From Streptococcus mitis (lineage in GTDB: Bacteria > Bacillota > Bacilli > Lactobacillales > Streptococcaceae), in the NCBI RefSeq assembly GCF_946190375.1, contig NZ_CAMIAF010000003.1, forward strand, positions 79,270 to 143,269: a DNA stretch of 64,000 bases, in the 5' to 3' direction. Below the pieces are notes generated by a model. It ran no database searches. It was not told the origin of the DNA and saw only the letters and a program-made list of their open reading frames with translations. The translations under genes and the position numbers were made by a program. Shown piece after piece: positions 35,528-45,601 of the stretch (position 1 is its first letter; each line of letters opens with the position of its first letter).

Positions 35528-36880
35528 TTATTCCTTTAACTCCGCTACTGTGTCGATAAAGAGGTCGCCACGTACTTCAAAGTTAGCATACATATCCCAG
35601 CTGGCATTGGCGGGACTGAGAAGGACTACATCTCCTTGAGTCGCAAGCTCATAGGCCTTGCGGGTCGCATCTGCAATATCAGTCGCATCCACATATGCCA
35701 CACCAGCCTTGTCTGCTGCCCGTTTGACACGTTCTGCAGATTGACCGAGGATGACCATCTTCTTGAGTCCAGTAATGTCTGGCACCAATTCGTCAAACTC
35801 ATTGCCACGGTCCAAACCACCTGCAATCAAAATGACCTTGCTGTTGTCAAATCCTGACAAGGCTTTTTGAGTAGCCAAGATATTGGTTGACTTGCTATCA
35901 TTATAGAACTTCACACCCTTGATTTCATCCACAAATTGGAGACGGTGTTTGACACCACCAAAGGCTGAAAGAGTTTCTTTAATAGTTTGATTGTCTACAC
36001 CACGAAGCTTGGCTACAGCAATCGTCGCAAGGGCGTTTTCTACATTGTGGCTACCTGGAACTCCGATTTCGCTAGCTGCCATGATTACTTCCCCACGGAA
36101 GTAGAGTTGACCATCTTCCAGATAAGCTCCATCAATCTTTTCAAGTGTTGAGAATGGTACAACTGTAGCTTGTGTTTTAGTAGCTAATTCTTTTGCCAAG
36201 TCTTGGTTAAAGTTCAAGACAAGGAAATCAGCCGCTGTCATCTTGTTTTGAATATTCCACTTGGCTGCTACATATTCCTCAAATGACCCATGGTAGTCGA
36301 TATGGGTTGGCATGAGGTTGGTAATAACCGCAATCTCTGGATGGAATTCTTGAACGCCCATGAGTTGGAAAGAAGAAAGTTCCATGACAAGCGTGTCCTT
36401 ATCTGTCGCAGTTTGAGCCACTTGACTGGCTGGATAGCCGATATTTCCTGATAAAAGACCATGTTGCCCAGCAGCAGTCAAAACTTCCCCAATCATAGTC
36501 GTTGTGGTTGTTTTACCATTTGAACCAGTAATACCAACAATCGGTGCTTCAGAAATCAAATAAGCCAATTCCACCTCAGTCAAGACTGGAATTCCCTTGG
36601 TCAATGCCTTTTCAATCATGGGATTGCTGTAAGGGATACCTGGATTTTTTACCATCAGAGCAAACTCTTCATCCAAGAGTTCCAAAGGATGGCCACCTGT
36701 AATGACCTTGATTCCTTCTTCCAACAAACTTTGGGCAGCTGGATTGTCCTCGAATGGTTTTCCGTCATTTACTGTCACAATGGCACCTAGCTTGTCCAAC
36801 AAACGAGCTGCAGATTCACCTGACTTGGCCAAACCTAAAACAAGGACTTTCTTATTTTTAAATTGATCTATTACTTTCAT
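35528..36880 (-). CDS. murD: UDP-MurNAc-L-alanine:D-glutamate ligase MurD
   Basis: 450 residues of the Mur ligase family. The ATP-binding motif is [17 protein letters not shown] (about 114-130), and the C-terminal domain contains [20 protein letters not shown]. It adds D-glutamate to UDP-MurNAc-L-Ala in peptidoglycan precursor synthesis. It leads the mur-div operon. Upstream (36881-36970) is a short AT-rich spacer in which no clear promoter was chosen. Confidence 0.96.
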   Translation of the reverse strand: MKVIDQFKNKKVLVLGLAKSGESAARLLDKLGAIVTVNDGKPFEDNPAAQSLLEEGIKVITGGHPLELLDEEFALMVKNPGIPYSNPMIEKALTKGIPVLTEVELAYLISEAPIVGITGSNGKTTTTTMIGEVLTAAGQHGLLSGNIGYPASQVAQTATDKDTLVMELSSFQLMGVQEFHPEIAVITNLMPTHIDYHGSFEEYVAAKWNIQNKMTAADFLVLNFNQDLAKELATKTQATVVPFSTLEKIDGAYLEDGQLYFRGEVIMAASEIGVPGSHNVENALATIAVAKLRGVDNQTIKETLSAFGGVKHRLQFVDEIKGVKFYNDSKSTNILATQKALSGFDNSKVILIAGGLDRGNEFDELVPDITGLKKMVILGQSAERVKRAADKAGVAYVDATDIADATRKAYELATQGDVVLLSPANASWDMYANFEVRGDLFIDTVAELKE

Positions 36881-36970
36881 GTCTCAAACTCCATTTCTAC
36901 TCTTACTATTTTACCATTTTTATGGAAATAATTCTAAACGAAAATGCTAAGATTAGGCATTCTAACAAGC

Positions 36971-36993
36971 AAAAAGAGAGTCGAAACTCTCTT
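36971..36993 (-). terminator. Terminator after the DUF3165-type gene
   Basis: AAGAGAGT-cgaa-ACTCTCTT with A-run and T-run on either side. Confidence 0.85.
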
Positions 36994-37248
36994 TTATCTT
37001 CTTTTACTTTTATTAACCGACATGAGGGTAATATCTCGTAAGCTAAAGTATGCTAGGAAGAGCATAGCGATTGCGATAAAGAATTCTGTAGGTAGCTGAA
37101 AGATTTGCAGAACTGACAACATCAGCAAAATCAAGAGTGCTACGAAAGCAAAGACGACAAGGACGATATTGACTGTCCCTTTAATGCTTTCTGGTGTCGC
37201 AAATACATAGAGTAGTAATAAGAGGATTCCTATGATTAAATAAACCAT
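36994..37248 (-). CDS. Small membrane protein, DUF3165-like
   Basis: 84 residues: a first helix (YLIIGILLLLLYVFA), two more (NIVLVVFAFVALLILLMLSVL and FFIAIAMLFLAYF), and a basic C-terminus (NKSKRR). It resembles the DUF3165 family found in streptococci, of unknown function. It lies 19 bases after typA stop on the same strand, so it is probably read through from typA. Confidence 0.7.
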   Translation of the reverse strand: MVYLIIGILLLLLYVFATPESIKGTVNIVLVVFAFVALLILLMLSVLQIFQLPTEFFIAIAMLFLAYFSLRDITLMSVNKSKRR

Positions 37249-37267
37249 CTTTATCTCTTTCTAGCTC

Positions 37268-39109
37268 TTATTCAGCTGATTTTTTCTTCTTGTTAGCTTT
37301 CTCACGCTCTGCCTTGTTAAGGATTTGTTTACGCAAACGGATTGACTCAGGCGTTACTTCCATATACTCATCATCGTTCAAGAACTCAAGAGACTCTTCA
37401 AGTGTCAAGATACGAGGTGTCTTGATAACAGCTGTTTGGTCCTTAGTAGCTGAACGGACGTTGGTCATTTGTTTTGCCTTAGTGATGTTAACTGTCAAGT
37501 CATTTTCACGAGAGTTTTCACCGATAATCATTCCTTCATAAACCTCAGTACCTGGGTTGACAAAAATCGTACCACGTTCTTCGATAGACATGATTGAGTA
37601 AGTTGTAGCCTTACCAGCATCGATAGAAACAAGGGCACCACGGTGACGACCACCAATTTCGCCTGGAATCAATGGTAAGTATTGGTCGAAGGTATGGTTC
37701 ATGATACCGTAACCACGAGTCATTGACAAGAACTCAGTTGAGTATCCGATCAAACCACGCGCTGGAACAAGGAAGACCAAACGAGTTTGACCGTTACCAG
37801 TTGAAATCATATCCAACATTTCACCCTTACGTTCAGAAAGGCTTTGGATAACAGACCCTTGGTATTCTTCTGGAGTGTCGATTTGTACACGCTCAAATGG
37901 CTCACATTTAACACCGTCGATTTCTTTTACAATAACTTCTGGACGAGATACTTGAAGTTCATATCCCTCACGACGCATAGTTTCGATAAGAATTGACAAG
38001 TGCAATTCTCCACGTCCTGAAACAGTCCATTTATCTGGTGAATCAGTTGGGTCAACACGAAGAGAAACGTCTGTTTGCAATTCGGCCTGCAAGCGTTCTT
38101 CTACCTTACGAGAAGTTACCCATTTACCTTCTTTACCAGCAAATGGTGAGTTGTTAACCAAGAAAGTCATTTGAAGAGTTGGCTCATCGATATGAAGGAT
38201 TGGAAGAGCTTCGACTGCATCTGTCGGAGTGATAGTTTCACCGACAAAGATATCTTCCATACCTGAAACGGCAATCAAGTCACCTGCTTTTGCTTCTTGG
38301 ATTTCACGACGTTCCAAACCAAAGAAACCGAAGAGTTTTGTGACACGGAAGTTCTTAGTTGTGCCGTCAAGTTTAGAAAGGGTAACTTGGTCCCCAACCT
38401 TAACAGTACCACGGAAGACACGACCGATACCGATACGTCCAACGAAGTCATTGTAGTCCAAAAGTGATACTTGGAACTGCAAAGGCTCATCTGAGTTATC
38501 TACTGGAGCTGGGATATGGTCGATAATCGTATCAAAGATTGGTGCCATAGTAGCTTCTTGGTCAGCTGGATCATCTGACAATGAAGAAGTTCCGTTGATC
38601 GCTGAAGCATACACCACTGGGAAGTCAAGCTGGTCGTCATCTGCACCAAGCTCGATGAAAAGTTCCAAGACTTCGTCCACTACTTCTGCTGGACGAGCTG
38701 ATGGTTTGTCGATTTTGTTAACAACCACGATTGGGACAAGATCTTGTTCCAAGGCTTTTTTCAATACGAAACGAGTCTGTGGCATGGTTCCTTCGTAGGC
38801 ATCTACGACCAAGACAACACCGTCAACCATTTTCATGATACGCTCAACTTCTCCACCGAAGTCCGCGTGTCCTGGTGTGTCCATGATATTGATACGAGTT
38901 CCGTTGTAGGCAACGGCTGTATTTTTAGCAAGGATGGTAATTCCACGCTCTTTTTCGATATCGTTTGAGTCCATAGCACGCTCAGCCAATTCAGTACGTG
39001 CATCAAGCGTTTCTGATTGTTTCAATAATTCGTCAACGAGGGTTGTTTTACCGTGGTCAACGTGGGCGATAATCGCAATGTTACGGATATCTTCTCTTAA
39101 TTTTGTCAT
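37268..39109 (-). CDS. typA: Ribosome-associated GTPase TypA/BipA
   Basis: 613 residues from the ATG at 39109 ([23 protein letters not shown]), which has GAGGAAATC directly upstream; an earlier in-frame ATG adds seven unlikely residues. G1 AHVDHGKTT (15-23), G3 DTPGHADF, G4 NKID; EF-Tu-like domain 2, EF-G-like domains III and V, and the TypA-specific C-terminus. It binds the ribosome in stress and cold. The -10 TATAAT-like box is at about 39116-39121. Confidence 0.95.
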   Translation of the reverse strand: MTKLREDIRNIAIIAHVDHGKTTLVDELLKQSETLDARTELAERAMDSNDIEKERGITILAKNTAVAYNGTRINIMDTPGHADFGGEVERIMKMVDGVVLVVDAYEGTMPQTRFVLKKALEQDLVPIVVVNKIDKPSARPAEVVDEVLELFIELGADDDQLDFPVVYASAINGTSSLSDDPADQEATMAPIFDTIIDHIPAPVDNSDEPLQFQVSLLDYNDFVGRIGIGRVFRGTVKVGDQVTLSKLDGTTKNFRVTKLFGFFGLERREIQEAKAGDLIAVSGMEDIFVGETITPTDAVEALPILHIDEPTLQMTFLVNNSPFAGKEGKWVTSRKVEERLQAELQTDVSLRVDPTDSPDKWTVSGRGELHLSILIETMRREGYELQVSRPEVIVKEIDGVKCEPFERVQIDTPEEYQGSVIQSLSERKGEMLDMISTGNGQTRLVFLVPARGLIGYSTEFLSMTRGYGIMNHTFDQYLPLIPGEIGGRHRGALVSIDAGKATTYSIMSIEERGTIFVNPGTEVYEGMIIGENSRENDLTVNITKAKQMTNVRSATKDQTAVIKTPRILTLEESLEFLNDDEYMEVTPESIRLRKQILNKAEREKANKKKKSAE

Positions 39110-39270
39110 GATTTCCTCTATAATATTCAAAATTTATTTTCTAACTGAACGATTATACCATAATTTCAGGTAAATAACATAACTCAAGCAAGTGTAAATG
39201 TTTTCACTCCGCTTTTCTTTTCACATCAAGCCTTTTCAAAGCAAACAACTTATGATAAGATAGGCACAGT

Positions 39271-39996
39271 ATGCGTTTAGATAATTTATTAGCCCAAGAA
39301 AAAATCAGCCGAAAGACCATGAAACAAGCCTTACTTAAAGGAGAAATTCTAGTCGATGGTTGCCCAGCCCGCTCCCTAGCCCAAAATATCGATACAGGAC
39401 TACAAAAATTCCTCTTTCGGGGTCAAATCATTCGAGGCTATGAGCACACCTATCTTATGCTTCATAAGCCTGCTGGTGTCGTTACAGCCAACAAAGACAA
39501 GAAACTCCCTACCGTCATGGATCTCCTTCCACCCAACATCCAGTCTGACAAGCTCTATGCCGTCGGCCGACTGGACCGAGATACGACAGGCCTCCTCCTC
39601 TTGACCGATAACGGTCCCTTGGGCTTTCAGCTCCTCCATCCCCAACATCATGTCGATAAGACTTATCGAGTTGAGGTTAATGGACTTCTAACATCTGACC
39701 ATATCCAAGCCTTTCAAAAGGGAATTGTCTTTTTAGATGGTACTGTCTGTAAACCCGCAAGACTAGAGATTCTATCTGCAAGTCCTTCCCACAGTCAAGC
39801 CTCTATTACCATTTCAGAGGGGAAATTTCATCAGGTAAAAAAAATGTTCCTGTCAGTTGGTGTCAAGGTGACATCCCTCAAACGAGTTCAGTTCGGTGAG
39901 TTTACATTAGACCCAGAACTAGCAGAAGGTCAATACCGTCCCTTAAACCAAGAGGAATTGAAAATCATTAAAAATCACTTAGAGAAAAGTGGATAA
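39271..39996 (+). CDS. 16S rRNA pseudouridine synthase, RsuA family
   Basis: 241 residues: N-terminal S4-like RNA-binding region (MRLDNLLAQEKISRKTMKQALLKGEILVDG) and catalytic domain with the Asp motif AVGRLDRDTTGLLLLT (about 94-109), and the C-terminal GKFHQVKKMFLSVGVKV. It pseudouridylates 16S rRNA at one site (U516 in the E. coli family member). The ATG has no ribosome site: a -10-like TAAGAT (39256-39261) lies 9 bases before it, so the message may be leaderless. Confidence 0.9.
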   Translation: MRLDNLLAQEKISRKTMKQALLKGEILVDGCPARSLAQNIDTGLQKFLFRGQIIRGYEHTYLMLHKPAGVVTANKDKKLPTVMDLLPPNIQSDKLYAVGRLDRDTTGLLLLTDNGPLGFQLLHPQHHVDKTYRVEVNGLLTSDHIQAFQKGIVFLDGTVCKPARLEILSASPSHSQASITISEGKFHQVKKMFLSVGVKVTSLKRVQFGEFTLDPELAEGQYRPLNQEELKIIKNHLEKSG

Positions 39997-40030
39997 AAGA
40001 AAAAAGCTTTATGTTTAAAGCTTTTTCTTT
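39997..40030. terminator. Bidirectional terminator after the RsuA-type gene
   Basis: AAAGAAAAAAGCTTTA pairs with TAAAGCTTTTTCTTT around a short loop. Confidence 0.8.
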
Positions 40031-40035
40031 ATTGC

Positions 40036-40263
40036 TTATCTAAAAAATACTGCGACGGCTACAATCCAGTTAAGTACAGAAACCACAAGTCCTACGATGT
40101 TGAGAATTTTTTCTGTTTTATAGTCCAGTCCAGATTCTTTTTGGTATGAAAAAGCCAAGACCAATCCTATGATCCCCAAAATCAGGCCTACAATTGGAAA
40201 TAACAAACCAAGAATAATCGACAAAATACCCACAAAAAGTGGATTTTTCTTCTTTTCTTTCAT
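40036..40263 (-). CDS. Small two-to-three-helix membrane protein (DUF4190-like)
   Basis: 75 residues: a basic start (MKEKKKNP), two consecutive hydrophobic stretches (LFVGILSIILGLLFPIVGLILGIIGLVLAF), a short loop, and a third helix (ILNIVGLVVSVLNWIVAVAVFF). The pattern resembles DUF4190 membrane proteins. Function unknown. It is transcribed toward the RsuA-type gene, with which it shares a terminator. Confidence 0.6.
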   Translation of the reverse strand: MKEKKKNPLFVGILSIILGLLFPIVGLILGIIGLVLAFSYQKESGLDYKTEKILNIVGLVVSVLNWIVAVAVFFR

Positions 40264-40351
40264 GTTCTAAGAACTCCTTAAATTTTATACAAATTAATTA
40301 TACTATAAAACAATAGCTTCATCCTATCATTCGACTAATTTGGAAATAAGG

Positions 40352-40732
40352 TTAGCTAGTCTTCACTTTCCCTTTCCAAGAATCCAGTCCATAAGAAAGG
40401 ATATAAATCTCAGAAAAACCTTGTTTTTTCAAGTAAAGGGCTGCATTTGTCACACGTTGCGCACGTTGGTTTTCGTAAAGAAGGACAGGTTTGTCTTTAC
40501 GAAGGGCTGCAAGACTAGTTTTCAACTGACTTGAAGGAATATTGCGTGCACCAAGGATATGTTTTCTGTGGAATTCTGCTGGATCACGCAAATCAATCAA
40601 TTGACCTGTACGAATCAAGGCTTCAAATTCCTCATTATCCACAATTTTAGCCGCACGGCGAATACGAAGATAGTTAAAGCCCATCCACGCCAACATTGCC
40701 AGTATAAGTGCCCACAAAATCCAAGTAACCAT
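40352..40732 (-). CDS. Membrane-anchored rhodanese-like protein without catalytic Cys
   Basis: 126 residues: an N-terminal membrane helix (about 2-22) and a rhodanese fold (QLIDLRDPAEFHRKHILGARNIPSSQL ... KPVLLYENQRAQRVTNAALYLKKQGFSEIYILSYGLDSW). Where active rhodaneses have Cys at the start of the active-site loop, this one reads YENQRAQR, so sulfurtransferase activity is not expected. A structural or binding role is inferred. Its ATG overlaps the yqgQ stop by one base. Confidence 0.85.
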   Translation of the reverse strand: MVTWILWALILAMLAWMGFNYLRIRRAAKIVDNEEFEALIRTGQLIDLRDPAEFHRKHILGARNIPSSQLKTSLAALRKDKPVLLYENQRAQRVTNAALYLKKQGFSEIYILSYGLDSWKGKVKTS

Positions 40733-40953
40733 TAGTTCTTTTCTCCATTTTTCTCAATATAATCCAATTCTACCTTGTGCTCTCTGCGAAGAACCGCTTC
40801 TGCTTCTAGATAGTCTAATTTGTCCATCAACCCTGCATCGTAAATCCGAGAGAGCTCCAACTTCATCAGTTCAATATCGTATAAGCGTTTTCCCATGTAA
40901 ACAATAATACCAAATCGTTTGAGGAATTGCTGCACATCATAGAATGTTTTCAT
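40732..40953 (-). CDS. yqgQ: YqgQ-family (DUF910) small protein
   Basis: 73 residues from ATG at 40953 (MKTFYDVQQFLKRFGIIVYMGKRLYDIELMKLELSRIYDAGLM). YqgQ proteins are small all-helical cytoplasmic proteins of unknown function, often near glucokinase or rhodanese genes. A consensus -35/-10 pair (40961-40989) ends 7 bases before this ATG; the frame is open further upstream, but the promoter makes those codons untranscribed. The message is probably leaderless. Confidence 0.8.
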   Translation of the reverse strand: MKTFYDVQQFLKRFGIIVYMGKRLYDIELMKLELSRIYDAGLMDKLDYLEAEAVLRREHKVELDYIEKNGEKN

Positions 40954-40960
40954 AAGACTC

Positions 40961-40989
40961 ATTCTAGCAAATTTTTGTGTTTTTTTCAA
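40961..40989 (-). promoter_or_regulatory. yqgQ-rhodanese promoter (leaderless)
   Basis: Minus strand: TTGAAA (40984-40989), 17 bp, TAGAAT (40961-40966); the ATG starts 7 bases after the -10. Confidence 0.7.
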
Positions 40990-41049
40990 GAAGAGACCCA
41001 CACTCTCCCCCTGATTTTCCTATCTTCTTTGGCGATTCTGACGCAAGTG

Positions 41050-41058
41050 TGGTACAAT
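41050..41058 (+). promoter_or_regulatory. cpsY promoter, extended -10 (leaderless)
   Basis: TGG-TACAAT ends 6 bases before the ATG at 41065. No -35 match and no ribosome site. Confidence 0.6.
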
Positions 41059-41064
41059 AAAAAC

Positions 41065-41973
41065 ATGAGAATTCAACAATTACATTATATTATCAAAATC
41101 GTCGAAACTGGCTCCATGAATGAGGCAGCCAAGCAACTCTTTATCACTCAGCCGAGTCTTTCCAATGCTGTGAGAGATTTGGAAAATGAAATGGGCATTG
41201 AAATCTTTATCCGCAATCCCAAGGGAATCACCTTGACCCGTGATGGGATGGAGTTTCTCTCTTATGCCCGTCAGGTTGTCGAGCAAACTCAGCTTCTGGA
41301 GGAACGCTATAAAAATCCTGTCGCCCACCGTGAACTCTTTAGCGTTTCGTCTCAACACTATGCCTTTGTGGTCAATGCCTTTGTCTCTTTGCTCAAGAAA
41401 AGCGATATGGAGAAATACGAGCTCTTCCTTCGTGAAACTCGGACTTGGGAGATTATCGATGACGTCAAGAACTTCCGTAGTGAGGTCGGTGTCCTATTTT
41501 TGAACAGCTACAACCGTGATGTTTTAACCAAGATGCTGGATGACAATCACCTGCTGGCTCACCATCTCTTTACTGCCCAGCCCCATATCTTTGTCAGCAA
41601 GACCAACCCTCTGGCAAAAAAAGACAAGGTCAAACTATCTGATTTGGAAAACTTCCCTTATCTCAGTTATGACCAAGGGACACACAACTCCTTCTACTTT
41701 TCAGAGGAAATCCTTTCCCAAGAACACCACAAGAAATCCATCGTGGTTAGTGACCGCGCGACCCTCTTTAACCTCTTGATTGGTTTGGATGGTTATACCA
41801 TTGCAACAGGGATTTTGAACAGTAATCTTAACGGAGACAACATCGTTTCCATCCCATTGGATATTGACGACCCCATTGAGCTGATCTATATCCAGCATGA
41901 AAAAACCAGCCTGTCTAAGATGGGCGAACGCTTTATCGACTATCTACTAGAAGAAGTCCAGTTTGATAGTTGA
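41065..41973 (+). CDS. cpsY: LysR-family regulator CpsY/MtaR-type
   Basis: 302 residues from the ATG at 41065 (MRIQQLHYIIKIVETGSMNEAAKQLFITQPSLSNAVRDLENEMG). The LysR helix-turn-helix covers residues 1-60 and the effector domain the rest. In streptococci this regulator (CpsY, MtaR, MetR-like) governs methionine uptake and synthesis and affects survival in blood. The frame is open earlier, but promoter position and conservation favour 41065. Divergent from yqgQ. Confidence 0.9.
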   Translation: MRIQQLHYIIKIVETGSMNEAAKQLFITQPSLSNAVRDLENEMGIEIFIRNPKGITLTRDGMEFLSYARQVVEQTQLLEERYKNPVAHRELFSVSSQHYAFVVNAFVSLLKKSDMEKYELFLRETRTWEIIDDVKNFRSEVGVLFLNSYNRDVLTKMLDDNHLLAHHLFTAQPHIFVSKTNPLAKKDKVKLSDLENFPYLSYDQGTHNSFYFSEEILSQEHHKKSIVVSDRATLFNLLIGLDGYTIATGILNSNLNGDNIVSIPLDIDDPIELIYIQHEKTSLSKMGERFIDYLLEEVQFDS

Positions 41974-41982
41974 GAAATGATA

Positions 41983-42024
41983 AGAACCAATATGTAGGCT
42001 AGCAACAACCTGCATATTGGTTCT
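41983..42024. terminator. Bidirectional terminator between cpsY and the SDR gene
   Basis: AGAACCAATATGtAGG pairs with CCTgCATATTGGTTCT, with T-run; a long stem. Confidence 0.9.
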
Positions 42025-42026
42025 TT

Positions 42027-42782
42027 TTACTTATAATTAAAAGTTTCCCCTGCCAACTTATCAGCTAGTTTGGGAAAGAGACTATAAAACTTATGGGCTA
42101 AGTTCAACAAAATCGGTAGATTGAGTTCTCGTTTGTTTTTACCTATAATCTTAACAATTTTTTTAGCTACTGTATCTGGTTCCAGCAGGAAGCGTTCAAC
42201 CGACTTGAGATAGGTACCATCTGGGTCGGCCTGGTCGAAAAATCCTGTTCGGATTGGACCTGGATTGACCGTCGTTACATAAACACCGTAAGGCATGAGT
42301 TCTAAGCGTAGAGCATTTGAAAAACCAATAGCCGCAAACTTAGTGGCTGAGTAGAGACTGGACTTGCCAGTAGCAATCAAACCTGCCATGCTGACGATAT
42401 TGATAATATGGCCTTTTCGACTTTCCTTCATTCGAGCCGCAAGGCGACGAGACAGATTCATCAGGGCAAAGGTATTGACCTCAAACATCTGGTGAATATC
42501 TTGGTCAGAAATCTGGTCAAATTCCTCAAAAATCCCGTAACCAGCGTTGTTTATCAAGACATCAATCTTGCCATAGCGGAGATAGAGGTCAGTTACCAGA
42601 GATTCTAAGGCTAAGTCATCGGTAATATCAATTTCAATCAATTCTGCTTGTGGATGATTTCCGTAGAGTTGAGCTAATTTTTCCTTATTTCTACCAAGCA
42701 AGATGAGTTGGTCATTTGGCAGGAGTTTGACCATTTCTTGGGCTAGACCACCGCTAGCTCCGGTAATGAGAATAGTACGCAT
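42027..42782 (-). CDS. Short-chain dehydrogenase/reductase
   Basis: 251 residues of the classical SDR fold. The NAD(P)-binding motif is TGASGGLAQEM (about residues 7-17), NNAGYG at about 83, catalytic Ser with the Tyr-x3-Lys in SSLYSATKFAAIG (about 142-154). It reduces or oxidises an unknown substrate; homologues of the YqjQ/DltE type are common in Firmicutes. It ends the miaA-hflX-hyp-rnz operon. Confidence 0.85.
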   Translation of the reverse strand: MRTILITGASGGLAQEMVKLLPNDQLILLGRNKEKLAQLYGNHPQAELIEIDITDDLALESLVTDLYLRYGKIDVLINNAGYGIFEEFDQISDQDIHQMFEVNTFALMNLSRRLAARMKESRKGHIINIVSMAGLIATGKSSLYSATKFAAIGFSNALRLELMPYGVYVTTVNPGPIRTGFFDQADPDGTYLKSVERFLLEPDTVAKKIVKIIGKNKRELNLPILLNLAHKFYSLFPKLADKLAGETFNYK

Positions 42783-42802
42783 ACTTATCCTTTCTCAAGC
42801 TT

Positions 42803-43732
42803 TTAGATTTCCACTTCTTCCAAGTCTTTGACCACATGGACATTTTCAAAAACACTAGCAGCGTCTTTTTTGAGCTTACTGATATCTTTTGAGAGGAAAC
42901 GGGCACTGATATGGTTGAGCAAGAGGCGTTTGGCACCTGCTTCTACCGCTACTTGTGCAGCTTGCATGTTAGTAGAGTGGCCATGGTTACGAGCAATTTT
43001 TTCATCACCCTTGCCATAAGTGGACTCATGAACAAGGACATCGGCATTGATAGCTAGACGCACACTGGCATTGGTTTTGCGGGTGTCACCCAGAATAGTG
43101 ATAATTTTACCTGGACGTGGAGCTGAGATATAGTCAGCTGCCTTGATTTCAGTACCGTCTTCAAGAACTACGTCTTGACCGTTTTTGATTTTACCAAAAA
43201 GCGGGCCAAATGGGACACCAGCTGCCTTGAGTTTTTCAGCATCTAGCGTTCCTTCTAGGTCCTTTTGCATGACACGATAACCAACACAGAAAATTGTGTG
43301 GTCCAGCTCCTCTGCATACACCGTGAATTTATCGGTTTCAAGGATTTTCCCTAAAGAATCTTGGTCAAACTCATGAAAATGAATACGGTAAGGCAAACGA
43401 GAACCTGACACACGAAGACTGGTTAAAACAAATGACTTGATCCCTTGAGGTCCATAGATTTCCAAATCTGTCTGCTCTTCATTAGCTTGAAAGGCACGAC
43501 TAGAAAGGAAACCTGGCAGGCCAAAGATGTGGTCTCCATGTAGGTGGGTAATAAAGATTTTGCTGACCTTTCGTGGTCGAATTGTGGTCTCAAGAATGCG
43601 ATTTTGCGTTCCTTCTCCACAGTCAAAGAGCCAAACTTCGTTAATCTCATCCAAGAGTTTCAGGGCGAGACTGGAGACATTGCGGGCTTTAGAGGGCTGA
43701 CCAGCCCCCGTTCCTAAAAATTGAATATCCAT
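42803..43732 (-). CDS. rnz: Ribonuclease Z
   Basis: 309 residues, the short bacterial form. The metal-binding motif HLHGDH (about residues 63-68) and later His/Asp ligands ([35 protein letters not shown]) are present. It trims the 3' end of tRNA precursors lacking encoded CCA. It starts 14 bases after the preceding gene and is followed by the SDR gene. Confidence 0.95.
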   Translation of the reverse strand: MDIQFLGTGAGQPSKARNVSSLALKLLDEINEVWLFDCGEGTQNRILETTIRPRKVSKIFITHLHGDHIFGLPGFLSSRAFQANEEQTDLEIYGPQGIKSFVLTSLRVSGSRLPYRIHFHEFDQDSLGKILETDKFTVYAEELDHTIFCVGYRVMQKDLEGTLDAEKLKAAGVPFGPLFGKIKNGQDVVLEDGTEIKAADYISAPRPGKIITILGDTRKTNASVRLAINADVLVHESTYGKGDEKIARNHGHSTNMQAAQVAVEAGAKRLLLNHISARFLSKDISKLKKDAASVFENVHVVKDLEEVEI

Positions 43733-43746
43733 TCGATACTTTCTAA

Positions 43747-44370
43747 TTAATCAATATATAACATGGCTGTGCGGTTTTCCGATCGAAAATAGCGCTTGCC
43801 AGAAAAAGTAGAAGCTTCTTGCAGTAAATCCTCTTGGCTGTAGCCTTTGAGACGCTTGCGACCATCTGCTAAGCTTTCTAAATCAGTCAAAGCTGTGAGA
43901 CTTCTCACACTAACAACTTCCTCGTCCCCGACAGGCTTCATGTAAATCTTTTCAGACTCTTCAAAGACTAGCTGATGGGGGAAAATTTGCGCAATTTCAA
44001 AGAGTAAATCTTCCGAAATAACTTCTTTATTTTCAGAGAAAATCCGACCCAGACCCTCACTCTCATAACAAAAACCAAAGGATTTACCAGACAGATTAAG
44101 ACGAATAAAAGGCTTGCTTTCTAGGGTGAAACTTGGCTCAACATTGTAGAGATTCAGCTCCTGAGTGACTTCAGCAAAATAATCCGTCGCTGCTTCAGGG
44201 CTCTTTTTCTGGTAGAGTTCTGCAAAGTAAGCATTGACCACACTTGGCGGAGGAGTGATCAGTGCCAACTGCTCCTGCTCTGTTTTACCAGCTAGAAGTT
44301 GATCCAGATAGACCTTATCCAGACTTGTATAGCCCCCATATTTTAGAGCCAACGTTTTAATATCAGTCAT
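43747..44370 (-). CDS. Conserved streptococcal protein of unknown function
   Basis: 207 residues; I do not recognise a family. The protein is soluble and acidic with no signal or membrane segment. It overlaps the hflX 3' end by 8 bases and precedes rnz, so it is expressed with these RNA-processing genes. Gly-Gly-Tyr and a C-terminal [17 protein letters not shown] stretch are its most distinctive features. Confidence 0.7.
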   Translation of the reverse strand: MTDIKTLALKYGGYTSLDKVYLDQLLAGKTEQEQLALITPPPSVVNAYFAELYQKKSPEAATDYFAEVTQELNLYNVEPSFTLESKPFIRLNLSGKSFGFCYESEGLGRIFSENKEVISEDLLFEIAQIFPHQLVFEESEKIYMKPVGDEEVVSVRSLTALTDLESLADGRKRLKGYSQEDLLQEASTFSGKRYFRSENRTAMLYID

Positions 44371-45601
44371 AAAATTCCTCTAACCTCCATTTATTTTTCT
44401 TAGAAATATAGCCTCTAATCACTTCGCCGTCTTCCTGATAATCACGATCTTCAAGAATCGCAACACTTTCCAAATCATGAATCTTGTAGGATTTTGAAAA
44501 AGGCACGCGCAGGGTAAAGGATTCAAAAATATCCTTGATTTTCTCTAAAAACAAAGCTTGCAAATTCTCGCGACTATCCTCAGACTTGGCAGAAATGAGG
44601 GCATAAGGCGTTTGGGTAGGCGTGAAATCTTCCACCAAATCCGCTTTATTATAAAGGGTCAAGCGAGGAATATCTTCCATGTCCAGGTCTTTCATGATGG
44701 ACAGAACTGTTTTTTCATGCTCCTCATGGTAAGGATTGCTGGCATCGATAACATGAACCAGAAGGTCCACATGCTTGCTTTCTTCCAAGGTTGATTTGAA
44801 ACTGGACACCAACTCCGTCGGCAAATCTTGGATAAAGCCCACGGTATCTGTCAAAGTTACTTGGAGATTGCCTCCCAGATGGATACTCTTAGTCGTCGCG
44901 TCCAGAGTCGCAAAGAGCTCGTCAGCCTCATACTGGGTCTTACTGGTTAAGGTGTTCATGATAGTTGACTTCCCAGCATTGGTATAACCAATCAAACCAA
45001 TCTTAAAGGTGCTGGACTCCAGACGTTTTTCTCTGACAGTCGCCCGATTTTTCTCAACCACCTTGAGCTGTCTTTCAATATCCGTAATTTGATTGCGAAC
45101 ACTACGACGATTCAGCTCAAGCTGGCTTTCACCAGGTCCACGGGAACCAATTCCCCCTGCCTGACGACTGAGCATAATCCCCTGACCAACCAAGCGAGGC
45201 AAGAGATATTTGAGCTGGGCTAGGTGGACTTGGAGTTTCCCTTCATGGCTTCGAGCCCGCATGGCAAAGATATCCAAAATCAACTGCATACGGTCAATGA
45301 CCTTGACACCGAGAACTTCTTCTAGATTGACATTTTGCCGTGGAGTCAAGCGGTTGTTGACAATGACAGTGGTAATTTCTTCTGCATCCACCATGAGCGC
45401 AATTTCTTCTAACTTTCCAGAGCCAATAAAGGTCTTGGAATCATATTTTTCACGTTTTTGTCTGTAGCTATCTACAACGACTGCCCCTGCTGTCTTAGCT
45501 AGACTGGCCAATTCTTCCATGGAGAGGTCAAAATTGTCCATGCCCTGCAATTCCACACCAATGAGCAGGACCCGCTCCTCTTTTTTCTCCGTTTCAATCA
45601 T
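44363..45601 (-). CDS. hflX: Ribosome-associated GTPase HflX
   Basis: 412 residues: N-terminal HflX domain with [30 protein letters not shown] (about 56-86), then the Gly-rich linker [18 protein letters not shown], then a GTPase domain with G1 GYTNAGKST (about 205), G3 DTVGFI and G4 NKADL. It splits stalled ribosomes under stress. It overlaps miaA by 8 bases. Confidence 0.95.
   Translation of the reverse strand: MIETEKKEERVLLIGVELQGMDNFDLSMEELASLAKTAGAVVVDSYRQKREKYDSKTFIGSGKLEEIALMVDAEEITTVIVNNRLTPRQNVNLEEVLGVKVIDRMQLILDIFAMRARSHEGKLQVHLAQLKYLLPRLVGQGIMLSRQAGGIGSRGPGESQLELNRRSVRNQITDIERQLKVVEKNRATVREKRLESSTFKIGLIGYTNAGKSTIMNTLTSKTQYEADELFATLDATTKSIHLGGNLQVTLTDTVGFIQDLPTELVSSFKSTLEESKHVDLLVHVIDASNPYHEEHEKTVLSIMKDLDMEDIPRLTLYNKADLVEDFTPTQTPYALISAKSEDSRENLQALFLEKIKDIFESFTLRVPFSKSYKIHDLESVAILEDRDYQEDGEVIRGYISKKNKWRLEEFYD

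Noticed and set aside
40954-41064. Longer starts for cpsY and yqgQ
   Set aside because: The two longer frames would overlap each other and lie upstream of their own promoters; conserved domains start at 41065 and 40953.
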